A stretch of 64,000 bases of DNA from Aciduricibacillus chroicocephali (GTDB taxonomy: Bacteria > Bacillota > Bacilli > Bacillales > Amphibacillaceae): assembly GCF_030762805.1 (NCBI RefSeq), contig NZ_CP129113.1, positions 882,001 through 946,000 of the forward strand. The letters run 5' to 3'. The translations under genes and the position numbers were made by a program. This document shows, piece after piece, positions 35,202-43,989 of this stretch. The notes beneath the pieces were generated by a model. It searched no databases, had not been told where the DNA came from, and worked only from the letters and a program-made list of their open reading frames with translations. How positions within the stretch are numbered: the first letter of the stretch is position 1; each line of letters opens with the position of its first letter.

Positions 35202-35582
35202 ATGACAACTCACTTGCATATTACTGCATGGGCACTTGCGATTATTCTGCTAATCATTACAATTGCTCTTTACAGAAAAGGGAATATGAAAGGCGGCAAG
35301 ATTGCGCATATGATTCTTCGTCTTGATTATTTGCTGATTTTGTATTCGGGCGGATCTCTCCTTACATATTTGCTGACGCATAATTTCAGTGCATATGGAT
35401 CTTCCCTTGTGCCAGAAGTTATCGTCAAGGCACTTGCTGGACTGTGGGTCATCGTTGCAATGGAGCTCATCGCTGTGAAAACAGGGAAAGGCAAATCTGC
35501 AAAAGGGCCATGGATTCAACTTGTCATTGCCTTGATTATTACACTTATTCTTGGATTCGGCCGCCTGCCACTCGGTGTCTGA
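35202..35582 (+). CDS. yisL: YisL-family four-TM protein (DUF1516)
   Basis: This 126-residue membrane protein has four hydrophobic segments. The N-terminus THLHITAWALA and the HMILRLDYLLI block match B. subtilis YisL (UPF0344). The function is unknown. ATG 35202 is preferred to 35196 because GGAG is 7 nt upstream of it. A strong terminator follows. Confidence 0.92.
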   Translation: MTTHLHITAWALAIILLIITIALYRKGNMKGGKIAHMILRLDYLLILYSGGSLLTYLLTHNFSAYGSSLVPEVIVKALAGLWVIVAMELIAVKTGKGKSAKGPWIQLVIALIITLILGFGRLPLGV

Positions 35583-35584
35583 AG

Positions 35585-35623
35585 AAAAAAACCATTCCAG
35601 CAAGAAGCCGGAATGGTTTTTTC
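35585..35623 (+). terminator. Terminator after yisL
   Basis: An AAAAAACCATTCC arm pairs with GGAATGGTTTTTT around a small inner hairpin. Confidence 0.9.
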
Positions 35624-35717
35624 GTGAACAAATTAGCAATCTTTCCAATCTCTTGTTGCAACATCCAAGATTTGCATGAATAATGTAAGCATGATTTGCA
35701 ATTAGGGGGAGAGCAGA

Positions 35718-37181
35718 TTGTCTTTTAAAAAATATATAGCCGGTTTTGCTATGTCTATCCTACTGCTTGCAGGAGTACCAGAAGCTGCAGCTGCAAGTGG
35801 GATTCAGAATGAGACGATATATCGCATACTCGTTGACAGATTTAATAATGGCACACCTGCAAATGATGGAGATGCAAATGTAAATGATCCGAATGATTTC
35901 CATGGCGGTGATTTGAAAGGGGTTACAAACAAGCTTGATTTAATTGAATCACTTGGCATGACAACAATCATTCTGTCGCCAATCATGAAGAATGCGAAAA
36001 GAGGCTACCATGGGTATTGGACTGAGGATTTTACAAAAATTGATCCGCATTTCGGAAATAAGCAGGATTGGAAAGATCTAGTAGAAAAAGCACATAAGAA
36101 AAATATTAAAGTCATTCTGGAATTTGCTCCGAGTTACATAGCGAAATCAAATGCAATTGCAAAGGATCCAAAAAAGAGCATCTGGTTCAAAGCGGAAACA
36201 CCAAAAGGCAGAGAAAAATGGAAGGACCAGACTTTCGCTCTTGATTTGGACAATCCAGAGGCAGCGCAAATGTTAAAGATGGCAGGTGGGCAATGGATTG
36301 AAGACGGAGCGGATGGTTTTCTCATTCACGATGCCTCTTCAGTTTCACAAAAGTTCCTTAAAGAATTCGCCCGAGAAATGAAAAAGAAAAAACCAGAATC
36401 CTATATTTTAGCAGATAACACAAGTGGTGCTGGAAAAACACTAAAGGATTTACCTGGGATTGATGCAGTTCTGGATGAAAGTGTAAGCAGACAGTTTGAT
36501 CAGTCGTTTGGTAAGCTATCTGGACATTTACCGGATAAAGCATTTAAAGAAAATACGATATTACATATAGATGGACCTGAACAAGAAAGATTTGGCCAGA
36601 TTGCGGGGGAGAATGGGCGTAATGCTGCAACAGCCTGGAGATTGGCGCTAGCCTATATGTACACCGCACCAGGAGTACCAATGATTTTCCAAGGTTCTGA
36701 ACTGCCAATGTACGGTAAGAAGCTTTCTGAAGTGCAACAGCTCGTTAATTTTAACAGTGGGGATCCGGATTTGAAGGAGGATTTTGAAAGGCTTGGAGCG
36801 TTAAGAAAGCAATTCAAAGTTCTGCAAACCGGAAAATTTGAACTCATTTCGAACAAGGATAGCATGTATGTGTTCAAACGTTGGGATGAAAAAGACATCA
36901 TTTATGTTGCAATCAATAATGATAAACGATCCCATGCTGCAGTCATTAAAGATTTAGAAGAAGGCAGGCAGTTGAAAGGATTAATTGGGGACAATCTTGT
37001 CCGTGCTGATGAAAACAGTGATTATACGCTAACGCTGCCTCGTGAGACAGCTGAAATCTATGTGGTAAGTGAAGACAAAGGTATTAACTGGGCACTTATT
37101 ATATTCATTATCGGTGTGATGGTTGTCTTCGTTGGGGCAATTATCATATTAAGCCGCAAACAAAAAAGGCACGCATCTTGA
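35718..37181 (+). CDS. Membrane-anchored GH13 (alpha-amylase family) protein with degenerate active site
   Basis: The 487-residue protein has a signal peptide (cleavage near AAAAS, residue 26), a GH13-type (beta/alpha)8 domain and small C-terminal domain. A membrane helix near residues 458-478 and a basic tail follow, so the catalytic-type domain faces outside. Family landmarks are clear (YRILVDRFNNG, HGGDLKGVTNKLDLIESLG, LDLDNPEA, APGVPMIFQGSELPMYG). The four catalytic regions are altered: VILEFAPSY instead of DxVxNH, GFLIHDAS instead of GFRxDxA, LADNT instead of GE, and HIDGPE instead of NHD. It may be a binding protein rather than an enzyme. Confidence 0.88.
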   Translation: MSFKKYIAGFAMSILLLAGVPEAAAASGIQNETIYRILVDRFNNGTPANDGDANVNDPNDFHGGDLKGVTNKLDLIESLGMTTIILSPIMKNAKRGYHGYWTEDFTKIDPHFGNKQDWKDLVEKAHKKNIKVILEFAPSYIAKSNAIAKDPKKSIWFKAETPKGREKWKDQTFALDLDNPEAAQMLKMAGGQWIEDGADGFLIHDASSVSQKFLKEFAREMKKKKPESYILADNTSGAGKTLKDLPGIDAVLDESVSRQFDQSFGKLSGHLPDKAFKENTILHIDGPEQERFGQIAGENGRNAATAWRLALAYMYTAPGVPMIFQGSELPMYGKKLSEVQQLVNFNSGDPDLKEDFERLGALRKQFKVLQTGKFELISNKDSMYVFKRWDEKDIIYVAINNDKRSHAAVIKDLEEGRQLKGLIGDNLVRADENSDYTLTLPRETAEIYVVSEDKGINWALIIFIIGVMVVFVGAIIILSRKQKRHAS

Positions 37182-37190
37182 TGCGTGCCT
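37162..37190 (-). terminator. Terminator of SDR gene inside the end of the GH13 gene
   Basis: A perfect 10-bp stem, GGCACGCATC (37168-37177) with GATGCGTGCC (37180-37189). The minus strand ends in TTTTTTG. The left half lies in the 3' coding end of the GH13 gene. Confidence 0.8.
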
Positions 37191-37198
37191 CCTTCAAG

Positions 37199-38074
37199 TC
37201 AGCCATTTACAATTGCTCCGCCGTTTACGTGGATGACTTGGCCAGTGACGTAGCTTGAATCCTCGCTGGCGAGATACACATAAGCTGGTGCAAGTTCCAT
37301 CGGTTGGCCAGGTCGTTTCATCGGTACATTTTTTCCAAATTCACGGACTTTATCTTCATCGAATGTTGAAGGAATGAGCGGTGTCCAAATCGGTCCTGGA
37401 GCAACACCGTTAACTCGAATTCCTTTCTCGACAAGCTCCTGGGAAAGTGAACGTGTGAAGGATGTGATTGCGCCTTTTGTGGAAGAATAATCAATCAGTT
37501 CTTCACTGCCTCTATAAGCTGTAATTGAAGTAGTATTGACAATTGTACTTCCTGACTTCAAGTGTGGAAGAGCGCTTCTCGTCAAGTACATCATTCCGAA
37601 TATATTCGTTCGGAATGTCTGTTCAATCTGATCAGGCTTCACATCAAGGAATTTATCCTGCGGGTGCTGTTCACCAGCATTATTGATCAGAATATCAAGC
37701 TTGCCGAGTTCTGAAACAGTTTTCTCCACGGCAGAATCACAGAAGGAAGGATCACCAATATCTCCTTGGATAAGAAGGCATTTGGAACCAGCATCTTCGA
37801 CGAGCTGTTTTGTCTTTTTGGCGTCTTCCATCTCTTCTTCAAGGTGGATAATTGCAACATCGGCACCTTCTTTGGCAAAATAGATGCTTACAGCGCGACC
37901 AATTCCGCTGTCACCGCCAGAGATAAGTGCTACTTTATTTTTAAGTTTGTCACTGCCCTTATAGCCTTCACGGATGTATTCTGGCTTAATTTCCATATTG
38001 GCTTCAATGCCAGGCTGACTGTTTAGTTGTTCAGTATGGTTTTCCAGTTGTTTGCTTTTGTTCTCGGATGTCAT
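37199..38074 (-). CDS. Short-chain dehydrogenase/reductase (YhxC/YhxD-like)
   Basis: This 291-residue NAD(P)-dependent oxidoreductase of the extended-N-terminus SDR group contains the cofactor loop SGGDSGIGRAV, NNAGEQ, the catalytic YSSTK (Tyr and Lys) and C-terminal YVTGQVIHVNGG. About 45 N-terminal residues rich in Gln and Glu precede the fold, as in the YhxC/YhxD/YdaD group linked to general stress in Bacillus. The substrate is unknown. The ATG at 38074 has GGAGGG upstream. Confidence 0.9.
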   Translation of the reverse strand: MTSENKSKQLENHTEQLNSQPGIEANMEIKPEYIREGYKGSDKLKNKVALISGGDSGIGRAVSIYFAKEGADVAIIHLEEEMEDAKKTKQLVEDAGSKCLLIQGDIGDPSFCDSAVEKTVSELGKLDILINNAGEQHPQDKFLDVKPDQIEQTFRTNIFGMMYLTRSALPHLKSGSTIVNTTSITAYRGSEELIDYSSTKGAITSFTRSLSQELVEKGIRVNGVAPGPIWTPLIPSTFDEDKVREFGKNVPMKRPGQPMELAPAYVYLASEDSSYVTGQVIHVNGGAIVNG

Positions 38075-38131
38075 TCTATAGCCCTCCATCATTATTGGAA
38101 TCACTAAAGAATGTACCCGTAAAACATGGAG

Positions 38132-38983
38132 TTAATCCTTCAAAAAGAAAAGAGCCAAAGTACCAGGGCCCGAATGAGCTCCGATTACGGCGCCGACCAT
38201 TTCAATGACAATGTCTTTTACATTGTGTTTGTCCCGGATCATTTCCGCGAGCTGCTCGGCTCTTTCGCGGCAGTCCCCATGACTGATTGCGATTGTTTGT
38301 CCTTCAAGATTATGAGAGCGTTCTTCCATTACTTCGACCATGCGGCCGAGGACACGTTTCGTTCCGCGGATTTTTTCCCGAGGGACGAGCTTGCCATCCT
38401 CCATATCGAGAAGGGGTTTGATTTTGAGCATAGTACCGATGAATGCGGCTGTCTTAGATACACGTCCGCCACGGTACAGAAATTCCAAGTCATCCACGGT
38501 GAAAATATGCTCCATCCGAGCAGACTGATCAATCCCGTGCTTAATGATTTCACTGGCATCCATACCTTCAGCAGCCATCTGTCCGGCTTTTAACACGATA
38601 AGACCGTAGCCCAGAGAGGCGCATTTCGTATCAATGATGTGAAGATCTGCCTCAGGATATTTTTCTTTCGTTTGTTGTTCAGCCAACTTTGCAGTGGAAA
38701 AAGTACCCGAAAGGCCAGATGAGAAGGCGAAGTAGATTAGGGTTTCATCCTCCTTGGCAGCTTCCTGGAAGATGGTAAGGAAAGTCTGCAATGAGACCTG
38801 TGCCGTCTTAATGATTTCTCCTTTGCGCATGGCACTATATACTGTCTCTGGTGAGATATCCACCTGATCTTTGTATTCAGCATTATCATACTGAACGGTT
38901 AGTGGCAGTACTTCAACAGGTAAACCGGCAAGACGCTCAGGAGGCAGGTCGCATGCAGAATCTGCAAGAATTCGAATTGTCAT
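38132..38983 (-). CDS. yitS: DegV-family fatty-acid-binding protein (YitS-like)
   Basis: The 283-residue protein has the DegV fold with RILADSACDLP at the N-terminus, the fatty-acid-head loop SSGLSGTFSTA and the C-terminal GPGTLALFF. DegV (FakB) proteins present fatty acids to the kinase FakA. B. subtilis YitS is of this family and lies beside yitT, as here, where yitT is divergent. ATG 38983 is chosen; the upstream ribosome-binding site is weak. Confidence 0.9.
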   Translation of the reverse strand: MTIRILADSACDLPPERLAGLPVEVLPLTVQYDNAEYKDQVDISPETVYSAMRKGEIIKTAQVSLQTFLTIFQEAAKEDETLIYFAFSSGLSGTFSTAKLAEQQTKEKYPEADLHIIDTKCASLGYGLIVLKAGQMAAEGMDASEIIKHGIDQSARMEHIFTVDDLEFLYRGGRVSKTAAFIGTMLKIKPLLDMEDGKLVPREKIRGTKRVLGRMVEVMEERSHNLEGQTIAISHGDCRERAEQLAEMIRDKHNVKDIVIEMVGAVIGAHSGPGTLALFFLKD

Positions 38984-39091
38984 AGGAGACACCGTCCATT
39001 TCAATTAAGTTTTAACAATAAGTTTATGAGGAATCGCAGGCTTAGTCAAAGTTTAATAAGCCAGTGACTTTAGCATCAAGGAGGAAACATC

Positions 39092-39946
39092 ATGTTTTTT
39101 ATTGAAGCACGGAGAATTGCTGTTGTCATTCTCGGTTCGCTGTTTGGAGCAGTAGCTCTTAATTTCTTCATGATTCATGCGAATATTTATGCGAGTGGCG
39201 TAACAGGTGCGGCCCAGTTGCTTGCAAGTATTTTTAAAGATTATGTTGGAATTCATATTACGACAGGTATTCTTGTTCTGCTGCTCAATATTCCAATTGC
39301 CATTCTTGGCTGGTTTAAAGTAGGAAAGGGTTTTACTATTTACAGTTCTATTTCAGTCCTGTTTCTAACATTGTTCCTGGAGATCATTCCAACAATGGAA
39401 CTTTCTCACGATATTATTCTGAATGCAGTGTTTGGTGGAGTGGTAAGTGGAATTGGCATTGGCATAACACTTAAAGTCGGTGCTTCCACAGGCGGAATGG
39501 ATATTATCGCCATGCTTCTTTCAAGGATGAAGGACAGGCCGATTGGGACTTATTTTCTTCTATTGAACGGTTTGATCATTCTGCTTGCAGGGGTCTTGTA
39601 CAAGCCGGAGAATGCGCTATATACACTCGTTACGCTATACGTCTCAACACGAGTCATTGACGCGATTCATACGCGCCACGAAAAGGTTACGGCAATGATT
39701 ATTACCCACCGTGCTGAAGAACTAAAGTCCGCTATTCATGAAAAGCTGATACGGGGAATTACAATCTTGCCGGCAAAAGGTGCCTATACAAACGAAGACA
39801 AAAACATGCTATATCTCGTTATAACACGTTATGAACTATATGATTTGGAACGAATTATTAGTGAAGTCGATCCAAATGCCTTCACAAACGTAGTACAGAC
39901 AACCGGCATATTCGGCTTCTTCAGAAAAGATGATAAAGCAATATAA
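39092..39946 (+). CDS. yitT: YitT-family membrane protein
   Basis: This 284-residue protein has five to six membrane helices with the family blocks NFFMIHANIYASGVTGAAQLL and KVGASTGGMDIIAMLLSR. A cytoplasmic C-terminal DUF2179 domain (about residues 200-275, ITHRAEELKSAIHEKL and RGITILPAKGAYT) follows. The transport role is inferred from topology only. It is divergent from the DegV gene, reproducing the B. subtilis yitS/yitT neighbourhood. Confidence 0.92.
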   Translation: MFFIEARRIAVVILGSLFGAVALNFFMIHANIYASGVTGAAQLLASIFKDYVGIHITTGILVLLLNIPIAILGWFKVGKGFTIYSSISVLFLTLFLEIIPTMELSHDIILNAVFGGVVSGIGIGITLKVGASTGGMDIIAMLLSRMKDRPIGTYFLLLNGLIILLAGVLYKPENALYTLVTLYVSTRVIDAIHTRHEKVTAMIITHRAEELKSAIHEKLIRGITILPAKGAYTNEDKNMLYLVITRYELYDLERIISEVDPNAFTNVVQTTGIFGFFRKDDKAI

Positions 39947-39961
39947 ATGGGGGAGAGAAGG

Positions 39962-40411
39962 ATGAAAAAATGGTTGCTATGTATAGCTTTGACTGGTGCA
40001 ATTCTGAACGGTTGCAGTGACAAAGAAAATGCGACTGAGCCAGATGATGCAGCTGAGCAGGATACGGTTGTTAAGCCTCAGACAGAGGAGCTAGTGCCAA
40101 CCGGGTTTAAGGACATCCAATTTAATAAAGATCAAGAAAACATTTATGTGAAAGGTGAGGCAAAGGCGGAGAATGGCATTTTCTATTACAAAGTGGAAAC
40201 ACAAGAAGGCAAGGAACTGCTGCCTGAGAAGGAAATAAAGCTGGCTCACTCGCATGCTTACTTGCCCTACAAATTAAAACTTGATCGCAATAAGCTTAAT
40301 GCAGACAAGGTCGTCATTTTACGAATGTACAGTAAAAATGACAAAGGAAAACCAACAGATCAAAATTATTTTCCAATTGAACAAGATAAAATTGAATTAA
40401 AAAAGCAGTGA
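39962..40411 (+). CDS. Putative lipoprotein with beta-sandwich domain
   Basis: This 149-residue protein has a short signal sequence ending in ILNGC, an acceptable lipobox (Cys20), an acidic linker (about 25-45) and a C-terminal beta-rich domain from about 60 to 149. That domain may be related to Gmad2-type immunoglobulin-like domains, which is only a suggestion. B. subtilis has the proteinase-inhibitor gene ipi near this site, but I see no convincing match. The ATG at 39962 follows GGGGGAGAGAAGG; it lies 15 nt after yitT. Confidence 0.75.
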   Translation: MKKWLLCIALTGAILNGCSDKENATEPDDAAEQDTVVKPQTEELVPTGFKDIQFNKDQENIYVKGEAKAENGIFYYKVETQEGKELLPEKEIKLAHSHAYLPYKLKLDRNKLNADKVVILRMYSKNDKGKPTDQNYFPIEQDKIELKKQ

Positions 40412-40419
40412 GTATAAAG

Positions 40420-40465
40420 AAATAAGGGACAGCCGGATTAAACCGAGGCTGTCCCTTATTTTTTA
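40420..40465. terminator. Bidirectional terminator between lipoprotein and Nfu_N genes
   Basis: A perfect 15-bp stem, AAATAAGGGACAGCC with its complement, and T-rich flanks. Confidence 0.93.
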
Positions 40466-40726
40466 ATACCCGTGAGCTTCGAATACTTTCTCAACTTCGG
40501 GTGTCAATTGATCCCATTCGATATCAAAGTCTTTATTAACAGTAATAAAGTTCTGATAGCCGAAAACGTTGTCTACACCTTCAATTTTCAAAAGATCATT
40601 CAAAATTTCATGTTCGCTCGTTTCGCCAGCTTTCACAGATATACTGCCATCGCCCTGGAAAATGAGCTTGTCCGTAGTAAATTTAATTGCGTTTGGATTT
40701 GGAGTTACTTCAGCTCTTACGCCCAT
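40463..40726 (-). CDS. Nfu/NifU N-terminal-domain scaffold-like protein
   Basis: This 87-residue protein consists only of an Nfu N-terminal domain, recognised from EVTPNPNAIKF near the start and the LLKIEGVDNVFGYQNFITVNK region. In full Nfu proteins this domain precedes the cysteine-bearing Fe-S scaffold; here no CxxC is present. It probably interacts with Fe-S assembly partners. ATG 40726 is the best start, although the GGGAGG site is 12 nt away. Confidence 0.82.
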   Translation of the reverse strand: MGVRAEVTPNPNAIKFTTDKLIFQGDGSISVKAGETSEHEILNDLLKIEGVDNVFGYQNFITVNKDFDIEWDQLTPEVEKVFEAHGY

Positions 40727-40799
40727 TGTATTTGGATACCTCCCATTACATGCTGAATCAATCATATCAGAAACCGAAAGAATACTAAAGCTCTATGTA

Positions 40800-40827
40800 C
40801 CCCTCTTCCTTGCAAATGGAAGAGGGG
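40800..40827. repeat. Perfect GC-rich inverted repeat
   Basis: CCCCTCTTCC and GGAAGAGGGG form a 10-bp hairpin with an 8-nt loop between the Nfu_N and DUF3813 genes. No T run follows on either strand, so it is more likely a processing, stabilising or pausing structure than a terminator. Confidence 0.8.
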
Positions 40828-40905
40828 GGTGATGCAATCCCGTTTCATCCCCTGAATGAATTGGCAATTGCCTTGTTTCTACCTATCCCTGGATGGCTGC
40901 CGGAC

Positions 40906-41118
40906 TTATGAAAACTGGTCTGACTGATCGTTCAGCAAACCACGGCTTTGCAATGTCTGCTCAAGCTCCTGAAGATGACCTTTTTCTTCTTCAGTTGCAT
41001 TTGAATAAGCTGCTTCAATTGCCTTTTGTGTAGCGTGCTTTTCAGCATCATTTGCATTGCCGTTTTTTGAATTCAGATTTGTAATCATTTCACGTGCTTG
41101 ATCAAACATGTTGTCCAT
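40906..41118 (-). CDS. yitR: DUF3813-family small protein (YitR-like)
   Basis: This 70-residue, very hydrophilic helical protein contains MFDQAREMITNL and KHATQKAIEAAYSNATEEEK, typical of the DUF3813 family found in Bacillaceae. The function is unknown. AAGGAGG 8 nt upstream supports the ATG at 41118. B. subtilis YitR, which I recall as the family member, lies in the same yit neighbourhood. Confidence 0.75.
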   Translation of the reverse strand: MDNMFDQAREMITNLNSKNGNANDAEKHATQKAIEAAYSNATEEEKGHLQELEQTLQSRGLLNDQSDQFS

Positions 41119-41174
41119 GATGAAGCCTCCTTTTTATTGGAAAACCTTCTTTTATTGCTTCATGCTGGATGAGG

Positions 41175-41224
41175 CAAAAAAAGAAGTGAACGCTTTTTCG
41201 GGTTTCTCCCTTGCGCTCACTTCT
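41175..41224 (-). terminator. Terminator after yitU
   Basis: AGAAGTGA (41182-41189) pairs with TCACTTCT (41217-41224), extended by CGC/GCG; the minus strand continues in a T run. Confidence 0.75.
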
Positions 41225-41270
41225 ATTATGGGGTTGTACTTGATCAAGTATGAAAGGAAATTGCCGGCAA

Positions 41271-42116
41271 TCATGTTGTTCTTACTTTTAAGCTGAGATA
41301 ATCGGATAAAAAGATGCCGATGCCATCCTGTTCATTTGTCAGGGTAACCTGCCCGGCAATTGACTTAAGCTCATCAATCGCATTGCCCATTGCTACGCCT
41401 ACACCAGCATATTCAATCATCTCAAGATCATTGTCCTCGTCGCCAAAGGCAATAATCTGCTCACGAGGTATGTTGAAATAATCGGCAACTTGTTTAAGGC
41501 CGACTGCTTTATTAATACCTTTGCGAACAATTTCAATAATATTCCATGGCGCTCCCCAATTGCGATGTTCAACAAGTTCTGCATGTTCATTATTCAACTC
41601 TGAACGCAAATCATCAACAGTTGCCATATTTGGGTGGATTAATATTGAAGTTGGATCTTCTTGCAGCTGTTGCTTGAGATTACCAATGTAGAACGGTTCA
41701 TTCTCCCTCATGCTTTCAGGGAGGGAAGAACGGAAAATATCGAGGATTGCTTCGTCATACTGGTCGAGGTAGACGTTGTCCTGGATTTCTGCAAGGATGT
41801 TGCGTACATTCACTTCATGACAAGAATCAACAATCTTCAATGCAGTGTCTACAGGTAATGGTGTATGGGAAATTTTCCAATGTTTATCAAAGGGGTTGTG
41901 AACGAGAGCGCCATTGAAATTGATCATTGGCGTTTCAAGCCCTAATGCTTCATAATATTGAATACTCGCCCGATGCGGTCTGCCGGTGGCAATGACGACG
42001 ACATGACCTGCTTCCTTGGCTTCAAAGATCGTTTGTTTCGTCTGACTACTGATTGTTTTTTCATCTGTAAGCAACGTACCGTCAAGATCAAGTGCGATTA
42101 AATGTCTGGACTTCAC
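41271..42116 (-). CDS. yitU: Cof-type HAD hydrolase (YitU-like)
   Basis: The 281-residue phosphatase of HAD subfamily IIB has motif I LDLDGTLLTDE with nucleophile Asp, motif II VIATGRPH, motif III lysine in KGINKAVGL and motif IV FGDEDNDLEMI. Such enzymes dephosphorylate sugar phosphates, flavin precursors or PLP. B. subtilis YitU is reported to act on the riboflavin-pathway phosphate ARPP; the same role here is inference. It starts at GTG 42116 behind GAGGTGAG. Confidence 0.9.
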   Translation of the reverse strand: MKSRHLIALDLDGTLLTDEKTISSQTKQTIFEAKEAGHVVVIATGRPHRASIQYYEALGLETPMINFNGALVHNPFDKHWKISHTPLPVDTALKIVDSCHEVNVRNILAEIQDNVYLDQYDEAILDIFRSSLPESMRENEPFYIGNLKQQLQEDPTSILIHPNMATVDDLRSELNNEHAELVEHRNWGAPWNIIEIVRKGINKAVGLKQVADYFNIPREQIIAFGDEDNDLEMIEYAGVGVAMGNAIDELKSIAGQVTLTNEQDGIGIFLSDYLSLKVRTT

Positions 42117-42239
42117 TATTTACTCACCTCACAAATGGATTGTACCATTCTGATAAGGTTTCGTATAATGATTTGGTATGAATGGTGAAGCAATTATCCT
42201 GCAATTTACAAAACATTAACAGCAGAAAGGATTTTTACG

Positions 42240-43013
42240 ATGCTCGTCATTCAAGATATTGAAATTAAAGAAGTCCCGTGCCTCGTGATTGAAAATTCCG
42301 TTGATGTCGGTAAGCCGCTTCCGCTGTTTGTTTATCATCATGGTTTCCAAAGTGCGCGTGAGCACAGCCTGCCTATCGGATATATGCTTGCAAATAAAGG
42401 ATTTCGTGTCATATTGCCGGATGCATTGCACCATGGTGTTCGTGAAAATGGAATCAATGCTTTTGAACGAAGTCTCGCTTTTTGGGATATCGTAATGAAA
42501 AACGTTGAGGATACGAAATTAATTTACGACTATTATCAAAAGCAAAATTTGATTGAGAACAAACAATTTTTTGTGGCAGGTACAAGCATGGGAGGCATTA
42601 CAACAGCAGCAGCTCTTGTGGCACATGACTTCATTACTGGAGCCGGCCTCTTGATGGGGACTGCGATGCTTGGGTCATATGCTGAACTGCTTGGTGAGCG
42701 TGTACGAAAAGAGGGGGCGAGGATTGCAGATTCCGAACTCGAGGCGGCACACCAAATGATTTTGCCATTTGATTTGTCTGGTCAACTTGAGAAGCTTAAC
42801 AGACGTCCACTGTTCATCTGGCATGGAGAAAAAGATTCGGTCATCCCATTTTCATTTGCGAAAGAGTTTTATGAAAAGGCGAAGGAATACTATCCAGATA
42901 ATGGTGAAATTACTTTTATGAAGGCACCAGGTGTCGGACATAAAGTGAATAGGGCTGCTATGCTTGCGGCCGCAGACTGGTTCGGCTCTTTCATATCGAA
43001 AGACAAAAGGTGA
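42240..43013 (+). CDS. yitV: Alpha/beta-hydrolase esterase (YitV-like)
   Basis: The 257-residue hydrolase has the nucleophile elbow GTSMGG, catalytic Asp in WHGEKDSVIPF and His in PGVGHKV. FVYHHGFQSAREH near the start forms the oxyanion region. B. subtilis YitV lies beside yitU as here, in divergent orientation. The physiological ester is unknown. AAAGGA lies 7-8 nt before the ATG. Confidence 0.9.
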   Translation: MLVIQDIEIKEVPCLVIENSVDVGKPLPLFVYHHGFQSAREHSLPIGYMLANKGFRVILPDALHHGVRENGINAFERSLAFWDIVMKNVEDTKLIYDYYQKQNLIENKQFFVAGTSMGGITTAAALVAHDFITGAGLLMGTAMLGSYAELLGERVRKEGARIADSELEAAHQMILPFDLSGQLEKLNRRPLFIWHGEKDSVIPFSFAKEFYEKAKEYYPDNGEITFMKAPGVGHKVNRAAMLAAADWFGSFISKDKR

Positions 43014-43075
43014 AAAATTTTTCAAAATATGCAATACTATGTTTAAATCATTGAAGGTTGAAAAGGAGGATGTAC

Positions 43076-43387
43076 ATGAGTAAGGAACTTGAAGAAAATA
43101 TTATGGGTGCTCTCGAAAACGTAATTGACCCGGAACTCGGTATTGATATTGTCAATCTTGGTCTTGTATACGGTGTTTCTATTAATGAAGAGGGCTTCTG
43201 CACAGTGACAATGACACTGACATCAATGGGCTGCCCGCTTGCTGGCCATATTGAAGCTGACATCCGACGCGCGCTCGCGGATATTCCCGAAATCAAAGAA
43301 TTGAAAGTGGAGATTGTCTGGAATCCGCCATGGGGTAAGGACAAGATGTCCCGCTATGCAAAAATCGCACTGGGCATTCCTGATTGA
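43076..43387 (+). CDS. yitW: MIP18/PaaD-like (DUF59) Fe-S assembly factor YitW
   Basis: The 103-residue single-domain protein has VIDPELGIDIVNLGLVY, TLTSMGCPLAGHIEADI with the conserved cysteine, and the VWNPPW motif of the SufT/YitW group, implicated in Fe-S cluster delivery. Size matches B. subtilis YitW. The ATG at 43076 is 6 nt after GGAGG; other in-frame starts at 43058 and 43070 overlap that site. It follows yitV as in B. subtilis. Confidence 0.93.
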   Translation: MSKELEENIMGALENVIDPELGIDIVNLGLVYGVSINEEGFCTVTMTLTSMGCPLAGHIEADIRRALADIPEIKELKVEIVWNPPWGKDKMSRYAKIALGIPD

Positions 43388-43395
43388 TCTGACTT

Positions 43396-43428
43396 AAAAG
43401 CTGGTTCCATATGTGAACCGGCTTTTTT
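43396..43428 (+). terminator. Terminator after yitW
   Basis: A 12-bp stem, AAAAGCTGGTTC with GAACCGGCTTTT, and T run. Confidence 0.9.
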
Positions 43429-43447
43429 AATTAGAGAGGTTTCTAAA

Positions 43448-43984
43448 ATGGAAAGAAAGGGTATGAAAATGGTTAGAGGTAAAATTCCTGTTTTCCAAAT
43501 TGTCGGTTACAAGAACTCCGGCAAGACAACATTAATGGAATGGCTTGTTGAGCAGCTTGCATTATCCGGCATACGAGCTGGGACAATTAAGCACCATGGG
43601 CATGGAGGCAAACCTGCTCGATCGGAGAACACCGATTCCTCTCGATTCCTCAAAGCTGGAGCGGATTGTTCTGCGGTAGTCGGAGATGGAGAATGGCAAC
43701 TCATTCTTTCTGAGTCGATGCCCCTAACCCTTGAGCAAATGATTGAAATGCAGAAAATGCTCGGTGCCGATCTCATCTTGATTGAAGGATTTAAAAATGA
43801 ACATTATCCTAAGATTGTAATGTTGCGCGGAGAAGGAGATATGCAACTGCTTCAGTTAGATAATGTGATTGGTGCTGGCGGATGGCAACGGCCGAGTCTG
43901 AGCAATGAAGAGTTACTTGCATTCTCTTTGGAAAACTTTGAGGAATATAGTAAGGACGTAATGGAATTATTGATGAGCAGGTGA
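43448..43984 (+). CDS. mobB: MobB, molybdopterin-guanine dinucleotide biosynthesis adapter
   Basis: This P-loop GTPase-like protein of about 178 residues contains Walker A VGYKNSGKTTL, IKHHGHGG and the DLILIEGFKNEHYPKI segment characteristic of MobB. It assists MobA in the guanylylation step of molybdenum cofactor synthesis. The start is uncertain: ATG 43448 has GAGAGG upstream, and ATG 43463 and 43469 are alternatives. It begins a mobB-moaE-moaD operon. Confidence 0.93.
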   Translation: MERKGMKMVRGKIPVFQIVGYKNSGKTTLMEWLVEQLALSGIRAGTIKHHGHGGKPARSENTDSSRFLKAGADCSAVVGDGEWQLILSESMPLTLEQMIEMQKMLGADLILIEGFKNEHYPKIVMLRGEGDMQLLQLDNVIGAGGWQRPSLSNEELLAFSLENFEEYSKDVMELLMSR

Positions 43985-43989
43985 ACAAG

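Noticed and set aside
40800-40827. GC-rich inverted repeat as a Rho-independent terminator of the DUF3813 gene
   Set aside because: The stem is perfect but neither strand has a T run after it, so I list it only as an inverted repeat.
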